DNA of 64,000 bases from Cellvibrionaceae bacterium. GTDB taxonomy: Bacteria > Pseudomonadota > Gammaproteobacteria > Pseudomonadales > Cellvibrionaceae. Positions 47,120 through 56,465 of the stretch are shown here, piece by piece (within the stretch, counting starts at the first letter, position 1; each line of letters opens with the position of its first letter). Where the stretch lies: contig JANPZW010000015.1 in NCBI GenBank assembly GCA_024707385.1, forward strand, positions 62,001 to 126,000, read 5' to 3'. The position numbers were made by a program, and so were the translations under genes. The notes under the pieces are model-generated. The model made no database searches. It saw only the letters and a list, made by a program, of their open reading frames with translations, and was not told the DNA's origin.

Positions 47120-49111
47120 ATGCGATACAGAGCGGAAATCGATGGATTGCGGGCAATTGCCGTCATCCCCGTAATTCTTTTTCACGCGGGCGCACCAGGA
47201 TTTGCCGGCGGTTACGTCGGCGTTGATATTTTCTTCGTCATCAGCGGCTATCTCATCACTTCCATCATCATGAAAGATATGGAGAGACAGAGTTTCTCGC
47301 TGGTGGATTTTTACGAGCGCCGCGCGCGGCGGATTATGCCCGCTCTGGCGGTGGTGGTGGCCTGCACAACTCTGGCCGCCTATTTATTCATGCCGCCGAA
47401 TTATCTGACGCAGTATGCGCAAAGCGTGGTGGCTGTGATGTTATTTGCCGCCAATATTTATTTCTATCTGACCACAAATTATTTCGCCACCGAGGCGGAC
47501 GAAAAGCCGCTCTTGCACACCTGGAGCCTGGGTGTGGAAGAGCAGTTCTATGTATTTTTCCCTTTGCTGCTTATGGCTTTGATGCCGCTGGGACGGCGCG
47601 TGTTATACGCCGGCTTGATTGCGCTGGCCATCACGTCCCTGGCTTTTGCGCATTTCCTGTTGGCGCGTGGTGAACTGGCGGCAAATTTCTTTTTGATTTT
47701 CAGCCGGACTTGGGAGTTGGTGCTTGGGGCACTGGTTGCGCTCGCGCCCACGACAGCCTTGACCCGAAATGCCAAGCTCAATCAGCTCCTCAGCGCCGCG
47801 GGTTTGTTGGCAATTTTTTATGCCATCGCCGTTTTTGATGTGGATACGCCTTTTCCAAGCGTTTACGCCTTGGTTCCTGTTGTCGGAGCATGCCTGCTGG
47901 CGATGTTTGCGCGACCCGGTACCTGGGCTTGGCAATTGTTGTCGCAGCGGGTTCTGGTGGGAATAGGGCTGATTTCCTATTCGCTGTATTTGTGGCATCA
48001 GCCATTGTTCTCATTTTTGCGTTTCAAATGGATCGGCGAGCCGCCCGCGGTGCTTTTTGTCGGAGCTATCGCCCTTACTTTCCTGCTCGCGTATCTCAGC
48101 TGGAAATACGTCGAGCAACCATTTCGCAATCGCTCACGTTATTCGCGACAAGCAATATTCATTGGATCTGCAGCATTCCTCTCGACTTTTATCGTCATCG
48201 GTCTCGCTGGCCACATCTCCAAAGGATTTAACACGCGGACCGACGTGGATTATTCGGCAAGCATCCGCCCCAGCCCGAAGCGCAATCAATGCCATCAATC
48301 GTTTGGGGGGAGTTTTGACCCGGACAAAGCCTGCCGCTATTTCGGCGACCAAGTTACCTGGGCCGTTTTCGGTGATAGCCATATGGTGGAACCCGCCTAT
48401 GCGCTGGCCGACAAGCTTAAAAGCAGAAATGAGGGGGTGCTGCATCTGAGTTATTCCGCCTGCCCGCCGGCTTTGCTGTTTGAGGTGGATGTCAAAGGGT
48501 GCCACCAGTGGATTGCCGACGCGCTCAGTTATCTGGAAAAAAACCAGGAAATCCACAATATTCTGCTCGGTTTTCGTTACAGCCTGTTTCTCTATGGCGA
48601 TCAACTGGACACTTTTCCTGCGCCGCCGCAGGAAAATCCGTCGGAGCATATACTGACGGCGCAAACGCTGAATGCGGAAACCGCGCGGGAGCTTTACTGG
48701 CAAAGTCTGAATACTATGATCACTCGTCTTACCGAGGCGGGGAAAAAGGTATATGTCGTCTATCCCATACCTGAATTGCCTCTGCATGTGGAAAAAGCAG
48801 TATTTCCGAAAGTGGCGTTCGCAACAGAAACATTCCTGCCCGTGGAGAGGGCTACCACGGCGGATTATTATCGCGAGCGCCATCAATTCATCCTGCAGAA
48901 ATTGGATTCTCTGCCGTATTCCGAGCAACTTGTCGCGATTAAACCTTTCCAGATTTTCTGTATGGACGGATATTGCCCGGCCGTTCGTAATGGCCAGGCT
49001 TTATATTTCGATGATGACCATCTGAGCATCGCCGGTGCCGCCATGATGCTGGAGGGAATTGATGTCGAAAATGGCCGCAATTTCACCGGTTTGAACCAGG
49101 GAGAACCCTGA
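47120..49111 (+). CDS. OafA/YrhL-type acyltransferase with SGNH domain
   Basis: 663 residues. The N-terminal half is a polytopic acyltransferase-3 membrane domain (YRAEIDGLRAIAVIPVILFHAG, VDIFFVISGYLIT, HTWSLGVEEQFYVFFPLLL). The C-terminal part is a periplasmic SGNH hydrolase-like domain with GDSHMVEPA and a DDDHLSIAGA block holding the catalytic Asp/His. Such proteins acetylate lipopolysaccharide or other surface glycans. It stands alone with no sugar-pathway genes next to it, so its substrate is unknown. Frame intact. Confidence 0.9.
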   Translation: MRYRAEIDGLRAIAVIPVILFHAGAPGFAGGYVGVDIFFVISGYLITSIIMKDMERQSFSLVDFYERRARRIMPALAVVVACTTLAAYLFMPPNYLTQYAQSVVAVMLFAANIYFYLTTNYFATEADEKPLLHTWSLGVEEQFYVFFPLLLMALMPLGRRVLYAGLIALAITSLAFAHFLLARGELAANFFLIFSRTWELVLGALVALAPTTALTRNAKLNQLLSAAGLLAIFYAIAVFDVDTPFPSVYALVPVVGACLLAMFARPGTWAWQLLSQRVLVGIGLISYSLYLWHQPLFSFLRFKWIGEPPAVLFVGAIALTFLLAYLSWKYVEQPFRNRSRYSRQAIFIGSAAFLSTFIVIGLAGHISKGFNTRTDVDYSASIRPSPKRNQCHQSFGGSFDPDKACRYFGDQVTWAVFGDSHMVEPAYALADKLKSRNEGVLHLSYSACPPALLFEVDVKGCHQWIADALSYLEKNQEIHNILLGFRYSLFLYGDQLDTFPAPPQENPSEHILTAQTLNAETARELYWQSLNTMITRLTEAGKKVYVVYPIPELPLHVEKAVFPKVAFATETFLPVERATTADYYRERHQFILQKLDSLPYSEQLVAIKPFQIFCMDGYCPAVRNGQALYFDDDHLSIAGAAMMLEGIDVENGRNFTGLNQGEP

Positions 49112-49197
49112 TGGAGCGCGCTTAAAGATTTTGACATTGATTCCTGGCGCCGGGCGGGGAAGAATGGCGGGTTCCTCAATCAAGCCCAGGGGGTGCT

Positions 49198-50304
49198 ATG
49201 AAAACGCGTGCAGCGGTGGCGTTTGCCGCCGGAAAACCTTTATCCGTCGTCGATGTTGATCTCGAAGGGCCTAAAGCTGGCGAAGTGCTGGTGGAGATCA
49301 AGGCGACAGGAGTTTGTCACACGGATGCATTTACCCTATCGGGAGACGACCCGGAAGGTGAGTTCCCAGCCATTCTCGGCCACGAAGGCGCAGGCGTAGT
49401 GGTGGATGTGGGGCCGGGAGTGAAGTCGCTGAAAAAAGGCGATCACGTCATTCCGCTCTACACGCCTGAATGTCGCGAATGCGAATATTGTTTACACCCC
49501 AAAACCAATCTTTGCCAGGCTATCCGTAGTACCCAAGGGCGCGGTTTAATGCCCGACGGCACCAGTCGTTTCAGCCTCGACGGCAAACCGATCCTTCACT
49601 ACATGGGTTGTTCCACGTTCTCCAATTACACGGTAATGCCGGAAATTGCGTTGGCGAAAATTCGCGAAGACGCACCTTTCGATAAGGTGTGTTACATCGG
49701 CTGTGGCGTCACCACCGGTATTGGTGCGGTAGTGTTCACTATGAAAGTGGAGGCCGGATCAACGGTCGCCGTATTTGGTTTGGGTGGTATTGGCCTGAAC
49801 GTTATTCAAGGGGCCAAGATGGTCGGCGCCAGCCGCATTATCGGTATCGATTTGAACCCGGCGCGCGAGGCTCTGGGGCGGCAGTTCGGTATGACGGATT
49901 TTGTGAACCCCAAAGACGTGGATAACGTGGTGGATACCATCATCCAAATGACCGGTGGCGGTGTGGATTACAGCTTTGAATGTATCGGCAACGTCAAGGT
50001 GATGCGCCAAGCGCTGGAGTGCTGTCACAAAGGTTGGGGGCAGAGTTGCATCATCGGTGTCGCCGGCGCTGGGCAAGAAATTTCCACCCGTCCTTTCCAA
50101 TTGGTCACCGGCCGCTCCTGGCGCGGTTCCGCATTCGGCGGTGCACGCGGGCGTACGGACGTGCCGAAAATCGTTGATTGGTACATGGATAATCGGATCA
50201 ACATCGACGACTTGATCACCCATGTGATGCCGCTGGATGAAATCAATACGGCTTTCGATTTAATGCACAGAGGCGAAAGTATTCGCTCTGTGGTGCTGTA
50301 TTAG
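49198..50304 (+). CDS. frmA: S-(hydroxymethyl)glutathione dehydrogenase (class III alcohol dehydrogenase)
   Basis: 368 residues, typical class III ADH. The catalytic zinc site is CHTDAFTLSGDDPEG with GHEGAG; the structural zinc cysteines are in YTPECRECEYCLHPKTNLC. The NAD site is VFGLGGIGLNVIQGAK. It oxidises S-hydroxymethylglutathione, the adduct of formaldehyde, to S-formylglutathione. fghA begins 8 bases later, so the pair forms a formaldehyde-detoxification operon. A strong ribosome site (AGGGGGTG) precedes the ATG. Confidence 0.96.
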   Translation: MKTRAAVAFAAGKPLSVVDVDLEGPKAGEVLVEIKATGVCHTDAFTLSGDDPEGEFPAILGHEGAGVVVDVGPGVKSLKKGDHVIPLYTPECRECEYCLHPKTNLCQAIRSTQGRGLMPDGTSRFSLDGKPILHYMGCSTFSNYTVMPEIALAKIREDAPFDKVCYIGCGVTTGIGAVVFTMKVEAGSTVAVFGLGGIGLNVIQGAKMVGASRIIGIDLNPAREALGRQFGMTDFVNPKDVDNVVDTIIQMTGGGVDYSFECIGNVKVMRQALECCHKGWGQSCIIGVAGAGQEISTRPFQLVTGRSWRGSAFGGARGRTDVPKIVDWYMDNRINIDDLITHVMPLDEINTAFDLMHRGESIRSVVLY

Positions 50305-50312
50305 GAGGTTTT

Positions 50313-51152
50313 GTGGAAAAAATCGGCAGCAATAAAAGTTTTGGCGGATTTCAGCAGCGGTTCCGCTTTGCCTCCAAAACCTTATCCAGCACTACGATCT
50401 TTTCCATTTATTTGCCGCCCGGTGCATCTGCAGGTGCACCGGTACCGGTGATTTATTGGCTCTCCGGTCTCACCTGTACCGATGAAAATTTTGTCATCAA
50501 AGCCGGCGCTCAGCAGTACGCTGCTGCGCACGGTGTTGCCGTAGTCACACCGGATACCTCACCGCGCGGCGACGGCGTGCCGGGCGATCCGGATGGCGGT
50601 TGGGATATTGGCTTAGGCGCGGGTTATTACGTCGACGCCACCGAAGAACCCTGGCGCCAGCACTACCAGATGTATTCGTTTATCGCCAAAGAATTGCCGC
50701 CGATTATTGAGCGGGAATTTCCGGTGAGCGATAAAAAAGCCATTATGGGTCACTCCATGGGCGGCCACGGAGCGCTGACCATCGCGCTGAAAAACCCGGG
50801 CGTTTACACCTCGGTTTCGGCTTTTGCGCCGATTTGTGCACCGTCGCAAACCGCGCGCGGACAAAAAGCCTTGAGTTTGTATCTGGGCAATGACCCCGCC
50901 GCCTGGCAGGACTACGACACTTGTGCGTTGGTAGCGAAAGGCGCTCATAAAATCCCGCTATTAGTTGACCAAGGCACCGCTGATGATTTTCTTGCAGAAC
51001 GTTTATTACCGGAAAAACTGCAACAGGTCTGTGAGCAACAACAACACCCGCTCAACCTGCGTATGCGAGAGGGCTATGACCACGGTTACTTTTTCGTCGC
51101 CAGTTTTATCGGCGAACACGTGGCTTATCACGCGGAGTGGTTAAAGAAATAA
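50313..51152 (+). CDS. fghA: S-formylglutathione hydrolase
   Basis: 279 residues from a GTG start with AGGAGG just before it. Alpha/beta hydrolase of the esterase D type: nucleophile Ser in MGHSMGGHGA, conserved YWLSGLTCTDENF, and the Asp/His pair near DQGTADDFL and GYDHGYFF. It splits S-formylglutathione to formate and glutathione. Partner of the upstream dehydrogenase; the two are likely co-translated. Frame intact. Confidence 0.96.
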   Translation: MEKIGSNKSFGGFQQRFRFASKTLSSTTIFSIYLPPGASAGAPVPVIYWLSGLTCTDENFVIKAGAQQYAAAHGVAVVTPDTSPRGDGVPGDPDGGWDIGLGAGYYVDATEEPWRQHYQMYSFIAKELPPIIEREFPVSDKKAIMGHSMGGHGALTIALKNPGVYTSVSAFAPICAPSQTARGQKALSLYLGNDPAAWQDYDTCALVAKGAHKIPLLVDQGTADDFLAERLLPEKLQQVCEQQQHPLNLRMREGYDHGYFFVASFIGEHVAYHAEWLKK

Positions 51153-51177
51153 GCGGAAGACAACACGAGGGAATCTC

Positions 51178-51874
51178 ATGAAAGAAACACTGGTAAAGCT
51201 TTGGAAAGAAAATCGCTCTCTGGTTATCTTCCTGATGCTGATGTTTATTTTCCGCAGCGCAGTGGCGGATTGGAATGAGGTTCCCACGGGTTCCATGAAG
51301 CCCACCATTATCGAGGGCGACCGGATACTGGTGAATAAAATGGCCTACGATATTCGTGTGCCATTTACCCATATTTCCCTGCTGAAACTCGGCGACCCCG
51401 AGCGCGGCGACATAGTGGTGTTTGACTCCGCTGTTTCTGATAAAAGACTGGTAAAACGCGTTATTGGCCTGCCCGGAGATGTGGTGGCAATGCGCAACAA
51501 CAAACTCTTCATTAACGGACAGTTGCTGGATTATGAGGATCTGAGCCATTCAGTCGACGCGACCTACAAGATGGAGCATCTGCCCAATATGAAGCACATT
51601 ATAAGGCTGGTTGAGGGCGGCTCTTCCTTAAGTAACTTTCCCCCATCAACGTGCCCGACGATCATTACCTGGCGCTCGGCGATAATCGTGATGAAAGTGC
51701 CGATTCCCGCGCGATCGGCTTTGTGCCGCGTGACGAAATTGTCGGCCGCTCAAAAAAGTGTTGTTTTGTCGTTGAATTACGATAATTATTATATTCCGCG
51801 GGCAGGGCGGTTTTTTCACGCCCTATAACGCGGTTGCGGCCTTCTGGAAAGTGGCCGCCAGGATAAGCAAATAA
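51178..51874 (+). CDS. lepB: Signal peptidase I LepB-type (three apparent indels)
   Basis: Corrected length is 231 residues. One N-terminal membrane helix, catalytic Ser in EVPTGSMKPTI, catalytic Lys in DKRLVKRVIGLPGD, then the C-terminal GDNRDESADSRAIGFVP box. It cleaves signal peptides on the outer face of the inner membrane. Frame breaks: C5 at 51649-51653 needs C6; an extra base near 51752-51753; T6 at 51811-51816 needs T5. With these the protein ends at the TAA at 51872-51874. It is a short form without a second membrane helix, so it may be a paralogue of a housekeeping LepB elsewhere. Confidence 0.85.
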
Positions 51875-51900
51875 AAAATTGGATAGTCTGAGGATCAGCA

Positions 51901-53056
51901 ATGCAAATACCAGCCGCACTGTCTGTGCATTTTGAAAAAGCGATGGCCAAGTTGGCTCAACTGGGACTTTTTGTCCTCTGTTGAGGAGAGCGGGATGAGC
52001 GCTTTTCTTCCCCTGATACAGCGTATCGAGTCCATCGACCCTGCAAATGCTCTTTTGATCGCCCGCGTGATGCAGCAGAGCAGTAATTTCAATGAAATCG
52101 TTCGTACCCAGATTTCCTCCATTGATGTAGGTACGCGCTTTATCACCATTGCAGAGCAGTTTGACAGTATTCGCGACGACACCCGCGATATGGTGGTTTG
52201 GGTCAGCGATGGCAAACTGGATTGGAAAGAGAAAGCCCAGCTGACCTGGGCGAAAATGCGCCGCGGCACAGTGAGCGAAAGATTTGAAAGCATCAAGCAT
52301 ACCTTTGCATCGGTAATACGCAGCACACACGAGCAAATCGCCAAGGAAGAACTGGTGTTGTCTGCTTATCAGGACTTCCGCTTTTCCATCAAAGAAGCGG
52401 AAGGTGCAGCACATGCCCTAGCCGCCAAAGCGCAAGATGCTCTGGAAACCGTTAAAGCTGAACTCCAGATGGCGGATGGTCGCATCCATGCCGCGCAAAA
52501 TGCTGCGGAAAAATCGTCCCTCGAATTGGCAAGAGATCTCCTGATCAATAAGGCCCAGACTGCGGAGTCTGAATATCAGATTGCCAAAGATCTGTCGGAC
52601 AATCTCAAGATCGCCTACAACACCTCTGAAGTGGTGTTTGCCCGGTTGCGTCAGAATATTGAGATGAAGCGCCGGATACACGAACAAAGCGTTTCCTTTT
52701 TCACCACCAACGAAATTGTGTTTACCGGATTGTCGGCCGCTTTTACCAGTACCCAGGGTTTATCCGAAAGTACCCAAGCGCTGGAACAAATGAAAAAAGG
52801 GATCAATCAATCGCTGGAGGTGTTGGCGGATCTCGGTAATCAGCAGTTGGAATCTTCGGCGCGTGCTGGATATGGCCCAACGGTGGATGCCAAAGCCGTT
52901 GAAAAGCTGGCCAATGCGATCGTTGAATATCAAACGAATATGCGAACGCTGGTTGATCAGCTGCGCACAGAATCCACGGCAAACGCGAACGAGATAGAGT
53001 CCGCAACCAATGCGGCAAAAACGCGTTTTGTTGAGCTGGCTACGAGAGCGCGATAA
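51901..53056 (+). CDS. Large helical coiled-coil protein, TelA-like in outline, function unknown (frameshifted near the start)
   Basis: Corrected length is 384 residues, almost all helical, without signal peptide or membrane helix. A 27-codon frame at 51901 with ribosome site GAGGA joins the long frame if one T is removed from TTTTT (51968-51972), giving LAQLGLLSSVEESGMSAF. An alternative start is ATG 51995. The stretch SVIRSTHEQIAKEELVLSAYQDFRFSIKEAE recalls TelA-type helical bundles only loosely. The 3' end overlaps the next start (TAATG), so translation is coupled. I do not recognise the family with certainty. Confidence 0.7.
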
Positions 53057-54430
53057 TGGGGTCGACACTCGCCGATCAGGTCGGTGCTATGGGGGTGGTC
53101 GACAGACTGCGGTTCGAAAATCACCGCGTTCAGGACTACATGAACACCGCTGCGCAAAAAGCCCGATTGATTGAAAAAATCGCCGCGGGTTATGCGGCAG
53201 AGGGAACCACTGTTCCGTACGAGATTATTCAGCAAGGTGTTGATCAGTGGTATCAGAGCCGGCTTGTTTTCAAAGCGACAGATGTGCCCTGGTATTTCCG
53301 GTTATACATCCGCCGGGATCGCTGGATGAAGCCGGTCATTATCGGTTGTACGGCTGTGTTTCTGATTGCCGGAACTTGGTTCGCCGTATCCCAGATCAGA
53401 CATCAGCAATCTTTAAATCGCGTGTCGGCGAGCATACTTGCGTCGGAAGCCGCAGTGTCGCAGCTCAGGAGAGAATCGCCTGCCGGTGGATTTGATCGTG
53501 CGACCGTGGAGCCAGCCTACGCATTTGTTGCGCAGATCTATATTGAATTGAGGCGTAACGAACAGTCTATTGCGACCCTGGAAACACGCATCCAGCAAGA
53601 GCTCGACGCAAAACGCCGGGATCTGGATCTCGCAACAGTCGCGGATCTCTCCGTCCTCAATGAGCTGGTGCGGCAATATCAAGCCTTGTTCACAAAGAAA
53701 TATTCGCTGCTTGAAAATGTGCAGGCATTCGAAGGTCTTGTCACCGAATTTGCGCAGATCCAGCAGAGTGCCGAGCAGCGCTCTTCCCCTGCGTTGGAAG
53801 CGTGGGTTGCCAAAACCGATGCGTTGCTGCGGAATCCGCGCGTAAGTCTGGAAGAAGCGCGTACAGCGCTGGTTTCGCTGCGGGAAAAGCTGTCCTTTTC
53901 TGCGGAAGCCTATGTTATTCACGCGGAGGTAAATAATTTGGTCGAGCGAGCTCTCCGCCAGCTCTCCATAGACAACGAAAAAAACCAGGTTCGCAGCCTC
54001 GCGAGTAAAATTCTCGCGGATATTGAGGCTCTCACTGCTCCGCAGCCGGAAGATCTGAAGCGGCTCGAATTTATTGAAATGTTGAGTCGCACACCGGTCC
54101 GCTTGGTCATCAATTCCGATAATACGCAGAAAAAGCGGCGCCGAGCGGGAGTTCAGTGAGAGTGGCGGTAAAGCCTGGTATGTGATCGTTCAGGCGATTG
54201 GTGAAGGCGGCATACCTATAAAACTGCAGGTAAAAAGCGTTGAGACTGGGCAAGAGGCCTATGTGAATCTCTTCGGAATAAGGGTCAGTCAAGATCGCTA
54301 TGAAACGGTGAGAAAAGACAAAATGGATGACGGCATCGTCAACCAAAATCTCATTGGAGCCAAACCAGCTGGAATCCTGACGTTTGATTTGAAATCCGGT
54401 GTTTTCCCTGAATATATTCTGGAGTGGTAG
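53056..54430 (+). CDS. DUF6384-like membrane-anchored protein (frameshifted in this sequence)
   Basis: Corrected length is 457 residues. Cytosolic N-terminal part (about 1-90), one transmembrane helix (about 95-115; VIIGCTAVFLIAGTWFAV), then a long coiled-coil region and a small C-terminal beta-rich domain (AWYVIVQAIGEGGIPIKL, VRKDKMDDGIVNQ and ending EYILEW) that fits my memory of DUF6384. The run at 54127-54131 has A5; A4 restores TQKSGAEREFSESGGKAW. Function unknown. The transmembrane helix places the domain at the inner membrane, perhaps holding the two soluble coiled-coil partners there. Confidence 0.7.
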
Positions 54431-54432
54431 CA

Positions 54433-55743
54433 ATGGAGGCAACTAAAGTCAGTTCTTTAATTCGTCGTATTCATGACGAACAAAATGCTGCGTATACCCG
54501 GCGAGCAAATAAACTGAAGGAGTTGCACAATGCATTGCGTGCGGCGAACCGGAATCTCGCCGCTGCTTTTCAAACGTTTGCACATGCCCAATTTGTGCAA
54601 AACGCCTCTGCTTTTGGGCAGGAAGTTCTTGATCTTGTTGCCGATGCAGAAGAGGCAAGAGAAAAGAATCGAGCTCAGATCGGCGATATGACAGCGAAGG
54701 TCGACGGAATTGATCGAGATCTTGCTGCACTTGCAAAGGCGTTAGAGGGCGCTCGGGAACAAGCCTTGGAAAAATTGCGAGTGGATGAAACCTTTTTGGG
54801 TCTCGAAAAGGCTCTCGATCAAGCCTGCCTGTTATTGCAAGCCGACAAAGCGGAATATGAAAGACTTCTGGCGGAAGTTTCCGAAAAACTGCCCAAGTAT
54901 TTGGACGATGAAATCTTTCAATATCTTTTGAAAGTCCATTTCGGAACCGGTGTTTATTCTGGGAAGGGTTGGGTCGCGCGCGCCGATGGAGCGCTTGCGC
55001 GCAAGTCACAGTTTCTCGTAAATAAAGACAATTTCTTGATCCTTCAGGGAGTCAAAGCCGAGGCTGAGGCCCGGTTGGTCGAATTAACACAAGGCCAGGC
55101 TTCTGCATTGCATGCGTATGAGACGTACCAAGCCGAAGTGTTGAATAGTGAGGAGCTGCGGGCATTGCATAAGGCAATTGACCTGCGCGAAAGTGAGCGA
55201 GAGCTGGCGCATGAGACTTTGTCGGCTTGTCTTGAAGAAGAAAGCAAATTTGCCGTTGCGACGGATGGGCTTAGTCGCGAAGCAACGGAGCTGATAAATC
55301 GACTTCTGCAACAACAAAATCCGCAGTCTCTTGCGAGCTTTGCGGCTGAGACACCGTCAGCAGAAGACGATGCCGCATTGACGGTTATACAGGAGCAGTT
55401 GGGGATAATTCGTAAATTAACCATCGAGATGGATGATGCCAAAGCGCGTCTGCAAAGCACCGAGGTCGCCCTAAAAAAGGCCAAGGAACTGTTGAGAACG
55501 GTTGATCGAGATCCTCACTTTAGCGGCGGTCACTATCGATATACGAGTGAGTCTGATGTCAAACAAGTGCTCGATCAATTTATGCAGGGCGCCGGCGGCA
55601 CACAGGAGCTTATGAATGGCCTTAAGCTACAAAGAGCTTATGTTCACAAACCATCGCCGTCAGTGGTGGAATCACCAAAGGGAGCTTTTTCCAGTAGTGG
55701 TAATTTAGCTGGGGGCTCATTCAAAACTACCAATTCATTTTAG
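54433..55743 (+). CDS. Long coiled-coil protein, function unknown
   Basis: 436 residues from the ATG at 54433 (GGAG 8 bases upstream, within the stop region of the DUF6384-like gene). Extended helical repeats rich in Ala, Glu, Lys and Leu, no signal peptide or membrane segment. There is a short non-coil patch around YSGKGWVARADGALARKSQF and a low-complexity Ser/Gly tail (SSSGNLAGGSFKTTNSF). The frame is intact. It looks like a filament or scaffold partner of the two preceding genes. No family is recognised. Confidence 0.75.
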   Translation: MEATKVSSLIRRIHDEQNAAYTRRANKLKELHNALRAANRNLAAAFQTFAHAQFVQNASAFGQEVLDLVADAEEAREKNRAQIGDMTAKVDGIDRDLAALAKALEGAREQALEKLRVDETFLGLEKALDQACLLLQADKAEYERLLAEVSEKLPKYLDDEIFQYLLKVHFGTGVYSGKGWVARADGALARKSQFLVNKDNFLILQGVKAEAEARLVELTQGQASALHAYETYQAEVLNSEELRALHKAIDLRESERELAHETLSACLEEESKFAVATDGLSREATELINRLLQQQNPQSLASFAAETPSAEDDAALTVIQEQLGIIRKLTIEMDDAKARLQSTEVALKKAKELLRTVDRDPHFSGGHYRYTSESDVKQVLDQFMQGAGGTQELMNGLKLQRAYVHKPSPSVVESPKGAFSSSGNLAGGSFKTTNSF

Positions 55744-55826
55744 GCAAATCGAGTAAAGCTGCCTATTCTGCCGAGGTCGCAGAATAAGCAGAGTCTCCGA
55801 AATCGTTGGTTGCTAAGGAGCTTATG

Positions 55827-56373
55827 ATGACTTCAGAAGACCATGCAGCACTAATTGGTGTGCTCAAAACCCGCTTCGAAAAAAACAAAACTCGCCATAA
55901 AGGGGTTGTTTGGGCGGATGTACAAGCAAAAGCTCGAAACGCAGCCAAAGAAATTGCGTTCACTTGCGCAGATGGAAGAAACCGGCGGCGAGCCGGATGT
56001 GGTTGGCGTAGACGAAAAAACCGGTGAGTTTCTGTTTGTCGATTGCTCTGCCGAAAGCCCCAAAGGTCGCCGCAGTGTGTGTTACGACAAGGAGGCCCGA
56101 GAGTCACGCAAGGAACACGCACCGCAAAATAGTGCCGTCGAAATGGCGGCGGCTATGGCAGCTGAGTTGCTCGACGAAGAGCAGTATCGCGCGCTGCAAA
56201 CCCTGGGAAAATTTGATCAGAAAACCTCAAGCTGGATAAAAACGCCACCGGCAATCCGCAAACTCGATGGCGCTCTTTTTTGTGATCGTCGCTACGACAC
56301 GGTTTTTCTCTACCATAACGGTGCGCAATCTTATTACGCGGTCAGAGGCTTTCGTGTTTTGCTGAAAGTGTAA
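55827..56373 (+). CDS. DUF4256 domain protein (frameshifted in this sequence)
   Basis: Corrected length is 181 residues from ATG 55827 (ATG 55824 is equally possible; AAGGAG at 55815-55820). DUF4256 pattern: LKTRFEKNKTRHKGVVWADVQ, MEETGGEPDVVGVD, DCSAESPKGRRSVCYDKEA and LFCDRRYDTVFLYHNGAQSYY. An extra A in the A4 run near 55931-55934 breaks the frame; without it QAKLETQPKKLRSLAQ restores the family. Function unknown. It ends at a strong bidirectional terminator and lies 80 bases after the preceding operon. Confidence 0.85.
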
Positions 56374-56431
56374 GTATTTACCGAAGACTTTCTGCTGAAT
56401 TCGAGAGAAAAGCGATTCAAAAAGAGGGAGT

Positions 56432-56465
56432 AAAAAAGGGGGCTCCATTTGGAGCCCCCTTTTTT
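56432..56465. terminator. Bidirectional intrinsic terminator
   Basis: AAAAAA then stem GGGGGCTCCA (56438-56447), loop TT, TGGAGCCCCC (56450-56459), then TTTTTT. It works in both directions, serving the DUF4256 gene on plus and the xylanase on minus. Its T-run overlaps the xylanase stop codon. Confidence 0.95.
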
